A stretch of DNA of 64,000 bases from contig NZ_JAJJNF010000005.1 of the NCBI RefSeq assembly GCF_021245805.1, forward strand, positions 330,093 to 394,092, in the 5' to 3' direction. A program made the translations under genes and the position numbers. Positions 44,870 to 52,581 of the stretch are shown piece after piece (the first letter of the stretch is position 1; each line of letters opens with the position of its first letter). The notes under the pieces were generated by a model that was not told the DNA's origin, did not search any database, and saw only the letters and a program-made list of their open reading frames with translations. The DNA is from Mangrovimonas futianensis. GTDB lineage: Bacteria; Bacteroidota; Bacteroidia; Flavobacteriales; Flavobacteriaceae.

Positions 44870-45781
44870 TTATTTTAACTGTGTATGGCTTGAAACCGTA
44901 TCAAAATAGATACTTTTCACGATACCATCAGCCAAACCAATCTTTGGAACATAGATATCTTTAGCCCCACTCCATTTCATTGCCGATAGGTAAATTCTTG
45001 TAGCGGGAATAATCACATCGGCCCGGTCTTGATTTAAGTCCAACTCTGTTATACGCTGCTCATAAGAATAAGTGTGAAGCATATTATAGAAAGATGTCAA
45101 ATAGAAATAGGTCAATGGTTTACCCATTCGCTTTCCAGAAAGTTTGAATATTTTATTGATGTTCCCTCCAGAACCTACCAAATCCACCTTTTCATATTCC
45201 TTGGTGTTTTCTTTAATCCAAAGTTGAAGTTCATCCCAGGTTTCCTTGTTGACAATATCATTTAAAAGTCTCACAGTTCCTACCTTAAAAGATCTTGATG
45301 CCACATTTTTACCCAGGTGAATAACTGTGAATTCCGTACTTCCTCCACCAACATCTACATAAAGGTAAGTTTTAGTGTCATCCAAAAAGGAATGTAAGTC
45401 AGTTGCCGCAATAATTGCCGCCTCTTCTTCCCCATCTATGATATCAATTTGAACACCTGAATTCTTAAGGACTAAATCGACCACTTCCTCGCCATTATTG
45501 GCTTCCCTCATAGCAGAAGTAGCACAGGCTTTATACTTGACCACATTATGGGACTTCATAATAAGATTAAAAGCCAACATCGTATCGGCCATCCGATTCT
45601 TGTTATACTCTGAAATCTCCTGATTTAGAAATACATCAGCTCCCAAACGAATAGGCACCCTTACCAAAGAACTCTTTCTAAACCTAGGTTCTTTATCCTT
45701 TTCTTCAATGATATTGGCAATGAGCAGCCGTACGGCATTTGATCCGATATCAATAGCTGCATATTTTTTGATCGATAACAT
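44870..45781 (-). CDS. ppx: Exopolyphosphatase/GppA phosphatase family protein
   Basis: Hydrolyses polyphosphate or pppGpp. It has 303 residues, about 200 fewer than E. coli Ppx, because it contains only the two ASKHA domains typical of Bacteroidota members. The N-terminus AIDIGSNAVRLLIANI, the phosphate-binding VGGGSTEF and the region LVGSGGNINKIFKL are typical. It begins one base after the ppk1 stop, so polyphosphate synthesis and breakdown are encoded together. Ppx and GppA cannot be told apart by eye. Confidence 0.9.
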   Translation of the reverse strand: MLSIKKYAAIDIGSNAVRLLIANIIEEKDKEPRFRKSSLVRVPIRLGADVFLNQEISEYNKNRMADTMLAFNLIMKSHNVVKYKACATSAMREANNGEEVVDLVLKNSGVQIDIIDGEEEAAIIAATDLHSFLDDTKTYLYVDVGGGSTEFTVIHLGKNVASRSFKVGTVRLLNDIVNKETWDELQLWIKENTKEYEKVDLVGSGGNINKIFKLSGKRMGKPLTYFYLTSFYNMLHTYSYEQRITELDLNQDRADVIIPATRIYLSAMKWSGAKDIYVPKIGLADGIVKSIYFDTVSSHTQLK

Positions 45782-45782
45782 C

Positions 45783-47843
45783 CTAACCGTTTAATTTGTT
45801 ATAGTAGTATTCATAAGTTGCAAACTGGGCCCTTACTTTTGGCAGATTATTTCTCTTGTATTCATTTTTCTGCTCTATATTAAGTAATCTGGCCTTCACA
45901 TTATCGCTCCAACAGATATCAAAAGTTTCAATCAATTCTTTTTTAATTGATTCATCATAAATAGGACAAGTAACTTCTACCCTATTTTCAATATTTCTAG
46001 TCATCCAATCTGCAGAGGAAATATAAACTTTCGGTTCATTATTATTGCAAAACATATACAATCTGGAGTGCTCCAAAAATTTGTCTACAATACTAATAAC
46101 TTCAATATTTTCACTCATTCCTTCAATTCCAGGAATCAAACAACAAATGCCTCTTACTATCATTTGTATTTTTACTCCAGCCCTACTTGCGTCATAAAGT
46201 TTATCAACCATTTTATAGCTTGACAAACTGTTGATTTTGACTCGTATGTATGCTGGTTTCCCTTCTTTTACATTCTTAATTTCATTATCAATGAGTTTGT
46301 AAAATGCTTTCTCGGTATAATGTGGTGAGGTTATAATATGCTTATATCTGTAGATTTTATAATTAATCTCAAAAAAGTTAAACACCTTATTAATATCCTT
46401 TAAAACCTTTTGATTGGCTGTAAACAAAGTAAAATCTGTATAAATCTTAGCAGTAGATTCATTAAAGTTTCCTGTACTTATAAAACCGTAACGCACCAAT
46501 TTTTCATTTTCTTCGCGCTCTATAACACACATTTTACTGTGAACTTTCAATCCTTGAACACCAAAAATAAGATTCACACCTTCATTTTCCATTTGTTCGG
46601 CATAATCAATGTTGTTCTGTTCATCAAAACGGGCTTGAATTTCAATAGAAACAGTCACCTTCTTTCCATTTTTAGCAGCATTGATTAAAGAACTGGCAAC
46701 GTGAGATATTTGGGCTAATCTATATATAGTGATTTTAATAGTCTTTACAGTGGGATCTAAAGCAGCTTCCCGTAAAAATTTCACCACATAAGAAAAGGTG
46801 TGATAAGGAGTGTAAACCAAATAATCTTTTTGAGCGATACTTTTAAAAATACTTTCCTCCAAGCTTAATTTTTTTACTCTTAAAGGTTCAATTTTATTGT
46901 ATAAAAGATCATTTCTTCCCAAACTAGGAAATCCCATGTAATCCCTCCTGTTATGATATCGTCCACCAGGAATAATACTATCGTGATTATCAATACCCAT
47001 TTTATTTAATAAAAACTGAAGCGTATCCTGCTCTATGGTCTTATCATAAACAAATCTTACAGGATCGCCAATGGAGCGATGTTTAACACTATCGGAAATT
47101 TTCTCAATGAAGCTTTTACTCAAATCACTATCCAAATCCAACTCTCCATCCCTCGTGATTTTAATCATATGAGCTGTTATTTCCTCATAACTAAAAATAT
47201 TGAATATATCATCTAGGAAAAATCGCAATAGGTCATCGACCATGATAATGAAATTTTTTCCTTCCTTCTTGGGAAGGACCACAAAACGATCCATTTGTTT
47301 TGAAATTTCAATAAGACCAAATCGGTTACTTTTATCTTTATAGGTCATTTTAACTGCTAAATAAGCAGCACTATCCTTTAAATTTGGTAAGCCCACGTCC
47401 TCACTTAAAATAATGGTTACAAGTGCCGGACTCACTTTTTCTAAAAAATAGTTTCTTAAAAACTCTATTTGATCTGGAAGAATTTGAGTTTCATTAATCA
47501 GAAAAATATTTTCCTTTTCCAGGTCTAATCTTATTTTACTTAAAATTTCAAGACTTTCACTCTGCTGATCTATAACTACTTGAGTTATTTCTTCTAATAG
47601 TTGGGTAGCTCTAATTCCTCCCAACTCACTTTTACCAGTCTTTCCAGCTTCTACGATACGCTTAACCGTTGCATATCTAACTTTAAAAAATTCATCCAAA
47701 TTATTGGAGAATATTCCTAAAAAACGAAGGCGTTCTATTAATGGAACAGATTCATCATTTGCTTCTTGAAGGACTCTGGCATTAAACTGCAGCCAACTTA
47801 TTTCTCGATTTATGTATTGGTTTTGTTTTTCGTTCTTAGTCAT
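45783..47843 (-). CDS. ppk1: Polyphosphate kinase 1
   Basis: Makes long-chain polyphosphate from ATP. It has 686 residues, the usual size. The N-terminal domain begins with NREISWLQFNARVLQEAND. The HxK-type catalytic sites are HSKMCVIER near residue 435 and EHSRLYMFCN near residue 590, in the phospholipase-D-like C-terminal domains. It is the first gene of a ppk1-ppx operon. A possible -7 element lies at 47862-47869 on the minus strand. Confidence 0.95.
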   Translation of the reverse strand: MTKNEKQNQYINREISWLQFNARVLQEANDESVPLIERLRFLGIFSNNLDEFFKVRYATVKRIVEAGKTGKSELGGIRATQLLEEITQVVIDQQSESLEILSKIRLDLEKENIFLINETQILPDQIEFLRNYFLEKVSPALVTIILSEDVGLPNLKDSAAYLAVKMTYKDKSNRFGLIEISKQMDRFVVLPKKEGKNFIIMVDDLLRFFLDDIFNIFSYEEITAHMIKITRDGELDLDSDLSKSFIEKISDSVKHRSIGDPVRFVYDKTIEQDTLQFLLNKMGIDNHDSIIPGGRYHNRRDYMGFPSLGRNDLLYNKIEPLRVKKLSLEESIFKSIAQKDYLVYTPYHTFSYVVKFLREAALDPTVKTIKITIYRLAQISHVASSLINAAKNGKKVTVSIEIQARFDEQNNIDYAEQMENEGVNLIFGVQGLKVHSKMCVIEREENEKLVRYGFISTGNFNESTAKIYTDFTLFTANQKVLKDINKVFNFFEINYKIYRYKHIITSPHYTEKAFYKLIDNEIKNVKEGKPAYIRVKINSLSSYKMVDKLYDASRAGVKIQMIVRGICCLIPGIEGMSENIEVISIVDKFLEHSRLYMFCNNNEPKVYISSADWMTRNIENRVEVTCPIYDESIKKELIETFDICWSDNVKARLLNIEQKNEYKRNNLPKVRAQFATYEYYYNKLNG

Positions 47844-47861
47844 GAAGTTTTCCTTGTCCTA

Positions 47862-47869
47862 CAAATATA
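47862..47869 (-). promoter_or_regulatory. Possible -7 element of ppk1
   Basis: TATATTTG on the minus strand matches TAnnTTTG, 19 bases before the ppk1 ATG; a TTG lies 27 bases further upstream, longer than usual. Confidence 0.4.
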
Positions 47870-48024
47870 TTTTATTAAGATTAAATGGCATCACCGCAAT
47901 TAAAGATTTAAAAATTTATTAAATAATAGTCAATTAAACCATAATCTATTACACTTCAACGAAACTAATTCCTGTTATCAACTAAAAATCAATACATTAA
48001 AAACCTCTTTAAGAATAAGTAGTC

Positions 48025-48828
48025 ATGAATAAAGAACTTTATATCTATAAATCTCTAGGAAATAGCTTGCCTAATATTCCCTCAGTAACCGGAATTGTAA
48101 ACCGAGGTTTTAAAAAAATGTATTTTAGAACTAGCAATAGAAAAAAAGAAAAATATCTTCAAAAAGTAAATGGTTTTAAAATGCTATTGGAGCCTTACGA
48201 GAATGTTGATGGTGCTTTGTTTTTTTATCCTCAATTATATGAAAGGAAAGAATTCAATTTCCTAAAAGAAATACTTCAAACCGGAGACTGCTTTATTGAT
48301 ATAGGAGCCAATATTGGAGCTTACTCCTTGATAGCCTCTAATTTAATTGGTAATGAAGGTAAGGTCGTTGCCATTGAAGCAGAACCTTACAATTTCAAAA
48401 AACTGAAGAAAAACATTTCATTAAATGAAATAAACAATATTGATGCTATTAATTTAGGCGTTAGCGATAAAAGTGAAACATTATCATTAAGTATTAATAC
48501 TACAGGTAATAGATCTGGTTGCTCATTTGCTTATGAAGGAGAAAATACCGTTAAAATAAAATGTAAGAGTTTGATAGATATTCTTGATCAATCAAAAATC
48601 ACCAAAATTTCATGCATGAAAATAGACATCGAAGGCTTTGAGTATAAAGTTTTAAAGCACTTTTATGATTCCGCTGATAGAAACCTATTTCCAAAATACA
48701 TCATTATGGAGCATCTTCATTCTTCAGACAATTTAAGTCCGATAGAATTGCTTTTAAAAAATGATTATGAAATAATCGATAAAAATTACTACAATCTTTT
48801 TTTACGACTAAAACCAAACAAGAATTGA
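48025..48828 (+). CDS. FkbM-family methyltransferase
   Basis: A 267-residue SAM-dependent methyltransferase. The SAM loop is CFIDIGANIGAYSL at about residue 88, followed by VVAIEAEPYNFKKL and MKIDIEGFEYKVL, which are the FkbM motifs. It has no signal peptide. Members methylate sugars or small metabolites, often in polysaccharide or glycan clusters, but no glycosyltransferase is next to it here. The downstream secreted protein starts 119 bases later at 48948. The substrate is unknown. Confidence 0.85.
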   Translation: MNKELYIYKSLGNSLPNIPSVTGIVNRGFKKMYFRTSNRKKEKYLQKVNGFKMLLEPYENVDGALFFYPQLYERKEFNFLKEILQTGDCFIDIGANIGAYSLIASNLIGNEGKVVAIEAEPYNFKKLKKNISLNEINNIDAINLGVSDKSETLSLSINTTGNRSGCSFAYEGENTVKIKCKSLIDILDQSKITKISCMKIDIEGFEYKVLKHFYDSADRNLFPKYIIMEHLHSSDNLSPIELLLKNDYEIIDKNYYNLFLRLKPNKN

Positions 48829-48947
48829 TATTTTGTAATATTAAACCTACTTATATAAATTTTCATGCATTTTATCGGATTATTTTGTTGTTTCTTCGAA
48901 TTATTTATTTAGATTTGCTTCATAAGTATGAATCTGAAATTAAGGAT

Positions 48948-49397
48948 ATGAAAACAAAACTGACCCTAATCTGCGTTTTATTAATCTTAACCACGACCGT
49001 TGGATTTGCCCAAAAGGACAAAGATCAAACGATTATCAATCAAAATGTTTCCATTGCGAAATATCATGATAAAGAAGAATTGCAACAATTTAATAAAGGA
49101 AAATTGTTGGAACTGTACATTGAACGTATAGAAGTCATTGTAAAAGTATTACCTAATATCGCTTTTACAAATAAGCCAGGAGTAACTATTGAGGCTTTGG
49201 GAATCCCAAATACCAAGGATCATAGAAAAGCACTTGAAGACAATATCAAAGCGGCCAATGATTATTTTGAAAACACGATTGAATTTCAAACTAAAATTTT
49301 GCCATATTCAGATAAGAGTAATTTAATTGCTGCAATTTTATATTATGAGCAAACATTAAAATCATTACATACCTACAGTGAATTTAACAGATTTTAG
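48948..49397 (+). CDS. Small secreted protein of unknown function
   Basis: A 149-residue protein with a signal peptide (MKTKLTLICVLLILTTTVGFAQ). The start at 48948 is preferred over an upstream in-frame ATG at 48825 because only 48948 opens with a typical signal peptide; the upstream part would be a hydrophobic segment and overlap FkbM. The mature part is helical and hydrophilic (ALEDNIKAANDYFENTIEFQ). I do not recognise it. It is followed by a terminator. Confidence 0.7.
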   Translation: MKTKLTLICVLLILTTTVGFAQKDKDQTIINQNVSIAKYHDKEELQQFNKGKLLELYIERIEVIVKVLPNIAFTNKPGVTIEALGIPNTKDHRKALEDNIKAANDYFENTIEFQTKILPYSDKSNLIAAILYYEQTLKSLHTYSEFNRF

Positions 49398-49426
49398 AAT
49401 AATATTATTACATCAATAGATATCTA

Positions 49427-49455
49427 AAAAATCCCTAATTCTAGGGATTTTTTAG
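49427..49455 (+). terminator. Intrinsic terminator
   Basis: AAAAATCCCTA and TAGGGATTTTTT form a stem with a 4-base loop (ATTC) and a T tract. The remaining part of the 268-base gap up to 49665 holds only the promoter listed next. Confidence 0.8.
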
Positions 49456-49590
49456 TTTACCACTAATAAGCTTTTTGCAGTTCGAATAAAAAAATCAAAT
49501 TTCTATCCAGTAATTTCTCTTCCTTAACCGAATATTTTAGAAGTACTTTTCTTACATTTAATTATTTTTATTACATTTCATCGATTTTTT

Positions 49591-49622
49591 TTTGCATTTC
49601 AAGGATTAAATTAATAAGTTTG
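49591..49622 (+). promoter_or_regulatory. Promoter upstream of the right-hand secreted-protein and spr cluster
   Basis: TTTG (49591-49594) and TAAGTTTG (49615-49622) are 20 bases apart, the best -33/-7 pair in this part. A T9 run ends in the -33 box. Transcription would begin about 37 bases before the ATG at 49666. Confidence 0.7.
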
Positions 49623-49665
49623 ACTTGTTTTTAACATGCCCTATTAATCTATAAATTATGCAACT

Positions 49666-50970
49666 ATGAAAAACTTTACTTTAGTGTTATGCATATTCCT
49701 CACAACACTTCCTAAAGTATTTGCACAACAGGAGAAAGGAATAACCGGATTTAACAACTGGTTAAATTCATGGACAGAGTTCCAACCGAGCAACGTTTCC
49801 TACAGGGAACCAAACCAAATTTTAAGTGGTAATATTTCAGAAGACACAAAACTTCTTAAAAAAAATACCTATTTGTTATTAGGTAGTGTATTTGTAACTG
49901 ACAGCACTACACTGACAATTGAACCAGGTACAGTTATTTTAGGAGACTTTAAAACCAACGGATCTTTAATAATCAGCAATGGTTCAAAGATTGTTGCCGA
50001 AGGATCAGAAACTGACCCCATTATTTTCACTTCCAATCGCAGCGTTAAAAAGCAAGGTGATTGGGGAGGTATCTTCTTATTAGGTGATGCTTCAATCAAT
50101 CAATTTGGAAATGTAGCAGCCATTGAATACGGCTTAAAACCTACTGACTATAAGAATATAGCCTACGGTGGAGGAAATCAAGAAAGTAATTCTGGAATTC
50201 TTCGATACGTTAGAATTGAATTTGCTGGTAAAAGAACAGTAGATTATGGTTACTACAATGCTTTAACATTGGCAGGTGTAGGTAATCAAACAGTGATTGA
50301 AAATGTCATGGTCAGTAATTCAAATGGTAATGCATTTAGTATTATTGGTGGAGATTTAAAACTTACCAAACTTGTTTCTTATAAATCAAGTGGAACTGAT
50401 TATGTATTCAATAATGGTACACAGTGTAAGATTTCTAACTCCTTAGCAATAAGAGATCCTTTTGTCTCTGGTGCTAATAGACCTAAATGTCTTCATGTTG
50501 CATCTTATGATGATGAAACCAAAGTTAACTTCTCAAAGCCTGGAACTTTGGTAGAAGGTGAGAATTTAAGTTTGATCAATATAAGTAATGACTTGGATTC
50601 TCATGTCAAAATGGGACTTGTGAAAGAAGGTATCTATATTGAACCTAATGCCTCTTTATCTTTGAACCAATCTGTGATTTCTGGATTTAATCCTGCTGTG
50701 ATACTTGATGGTAAAATTAAGATCAACGGTGAGAATTTAGCAAACATCCAATTCAGAAAAATGTATTTCAACAATTGTAATGGTAATATTTTCACTAAAG
50801 GAAATCCAAATAATGATGACCTAGAAGATTGGTATGGAAATAGCAGTTTCTTCAATGTATATTCAAAAGGTGACGATGACGAAACCTTTATTGATGCCAA
50901 AAATCCAAGACTTCCAGATTTTAGACTGAAGATCAATAAAATTTTAGCCTCTAAATATGAAGATGATTAG
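49666..50970 (+). CDS. Secreted beta-helix-like protein upstream of sprC
   Basis: A 434-residue exported protein (signal peptide MKNFTLVLCIFLTTLPKVFAQ). Repeated short strands with LTIEPGTVILGDFKTNG, SLIISNGSKIVAEGS and DPIIFTSNRSVKKQGDWGG resemble the right-handed beta-helix proteins common at the surface of Bacteroidota. No T9SS sorting tail is obvious. It ends 146 bases before sprC and may share its promoter, in which case it would belong to the gliding operon. The family cannot be named by eye. Confidence 0.7.
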   Translation: MKNFTLVLCIFLTTLPKVFAQQEKGITGFNNWLNSWTEFQPSNVSYREPNQILSGNISEDTKLLKKNTYLLLGSVFVTDSTTLTIEPGTVILGDFKTNGSLIISNGSKIVAEGSETDPIIFTSNRSVKKQGDWGGIFLLGDASINQFGNVAAIEYGLKPTDYKNIAYGGGNQESNSGILRYVRIEFAGKRTVDYGYYNALTLAGVGNQTVIENVMVSNSNGNAFSIIGGDLKLTKLVSYKSSGTDYVFNNGTQCKISNSLAIRDPFVSGANRPKCLHVASYDDETKVNFSKPGTLVEGENLSLINISNDLDSHVKMGLVKEGIYIEPNASLSLNQSVISGFNPAVILDGKIKINGENLANIQFRKMYFNNCNGNIFTKGNPNNDDLEDWYGNSSFFNVYSKGDDDETFIDAKNPRLPDFRLKINKILASKYEDD

Positions 50971-51041
50971 ACTTTAGGTATTCACTCCTTATAAGAGTCC
51001 CCTATTTGTCATATTTAGCAAATTGAAACAATTTAACCCTA

Positions 51042-51088
51042 AAGGGATTTGGGACATGAAACAAATCCCTTGGGTTTTAAGCCCCAAA
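51042..51088 (+). promoter_or_regulatory. Overlapping inverted repeats in the sprC leader
   Basis: AAGGGATTTG and CAAATCCCTT form a perfect 10-base stem with a 10-base loop. The 3' arm's last bases also join a second stem, TTGGG/CCCAA (to 51088). The two cannot form at the same time. No U tract follows, so it does not look like a plain terminator. Possible regulatory RNA element; function not shown. Confidence 0.45.
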
Positions 51089-51116
51089 ATCTTAACCAAC
51101 AACTAACCTAAGCGTC

Positions 51117-52580
51117 ATGCTAAAAATTACCAAACTAACCACTATCCTTGTAGCTTTTGGTATGCTGTCTTTTCTTTCTTTAGAGAAGGCAAACGCCCAA
51201 ATTGTTATTGGTTCCCCAAACTTAGGTTTCAGTCAGGCTTGCGCAAGTGCTTCTTTTAACACTTATAACACGACTTTTGTTTTCTCACCTGAAAACGGAT
51301 TAGGAGCCAGCAACCAATTCATCATTGAATTATCTGATTCAGAAGGTAGTTTCTCAGACCCAACCGTGGTCTATACTTCAAATGCAGGTGAAGTTACTAC
51401 ATCACCCGCTACTTTAAGTTTTTCTTTACCAACTACTACGTCTGGTGAAAATTATAGAATTAGAATCAAAAGCACTGCTCCAGCAGCAACCAGCTCTGGT
51501 TCTAGCTATTTTGCAGCTTATTACAAATTACAGGATAGCCCATTTACCATTAATAATCTGGTTTCTACCGGTGCATACTGTTCTGGTGGAAGTTACCTGT
51601 TAACTATTGATAATCCGGGTACTGGGTTAAACGATTCTCCTTTAAATTATCCTTCTTTAACTTTTAATTGGTATAGAGAAACAAGTCCTACAACTTCTGT
51701 CTTTGTTGCCGAAGGGAACACTTTGGAAGTATCCCAAGAAGGAACCTATTTTGTCGAAACCAACTATGGAACTTGTACTTCCAATTCCTATTCAAATAGG
51801 GTAACTATTAGTGCAGTGGCATCTGGTGAGGCAAGTGCTACTATTGTTTCCAGTTTAGGAAACCCATTTTGTCCAGATCAAGGACCAACCACTCTTAGCA
51901 CCATTAATGGTGAGAGTTACCAATGGTATAAAGACGGCTCCATAATTTCTGGAGCTACAGGTCAAATGTATACTACTGAAGAATCTGGAATTTATTCAGT
52001 ACAAGTAGACCTAGGAAGTTGTCAAGCTTCTGGTTCTATCAATTTGGAAAGTGAATTATTTTCTGCTTCCATCAATATTCCAGAAGAAAATACAATGGAA
52101 CCAGGTGAATCAATTGATGTTTGGGTAGATGCTACAGCCTCAAACCCTACCTATACCTGGTACTACAATAACAATATTATCTCAGGGGAAACTACTGATT
52201 CCTTTGAAGCAACAGAATTTGGAAATTATAAGGTAGTTATTACCGAAAATTCGGGTTGTACAGGAAGTATCGAGTTTTTGTTCACGATTTCTGAACCTAT
52301 CGATCCTTTTCCAGAAGTAGAAAATATACCGAACATAGTGAGTCCTAATGGAGATGGCATTAACGATACATGGACCATTCCTCAAGCCTTTGTTATGGGC
52401 ACCAATACGGAGGTCACTATTTTAGACAACCAAGGTAAAGTTGTCCTTAAAACGAATGATTATCAAAACAATTGGCCAGATACTAATTATGATTTAGGCA
52501 GCGTCAATCAAGTTTTTTATTACATAATTAAATCACAAAACAACGGAACAAAAAAGGGATCTATTACCCTTATTAAATGA
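51117..52580 (+). CDS. sprC: SprC-like secreted protein with gliding-associated C-terminal domain
   Basis: A 487-residue exported protein (signal peptide through KANAQ, about residue 28). Residues ~60-390 are Ig-like or PKD-like beta domains, such as FNWYRETSPTTSVFVAEGNT and NPTYTWYYNNNIIS. From about residue 403 there is a type B sorting domain (NIPNIVSPNGDGINDTWTI), which directs T9SS export. Its place directly before sprD and sprB matches the sprC-sprD-sprB-sprF order known from Flavobacterium johnsoniae, where these genes are needed for gliding on agar. The name rests on synteny. The next gene starts after one base. Confidence 0.78.
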   Translation: MLKITKLTTILVAFGMLSFLSLEKANAQIVIGSPNLGFSQACASASFNTYNTTFVFSPENGLGASNQFIIELSDSEGSFSDPTVVYTSNAGEVTTSPATLSFSLPTTTSGENYRIRIKSTAPAATSSGSSYFAAYYKLQDSPFTINNLVSTGAYCSGGSYLLTIDNPGTGLNDSPLNYPSLTFNWYRETSPTTSVFVAEGNTLEVSQEGTYFVETNYGTCTSNSYSNRVTISAVASGEASATIVSSLGNPFCPDQGPTTLSTINGESYQWYKDGSIISGATGQMYTTEESGIYSVQVDLGSCQASGSINLESELFSASINIPEENTMEPGESIDVWVDATASNPTYTWYYNNNIISGETTDSFEATEFGNYKVVITENSGCTGSIEFLFTISEPIDPFPEVENIPNIVSPNGDGINDTWTIPQAFVMGTNTEVTILDNQGKVVLKTNDYQNNWPDTNYDLGSVNQVFYYIIKSQNNGTKKGSITLIK

Positions 52581-52581
52581 T

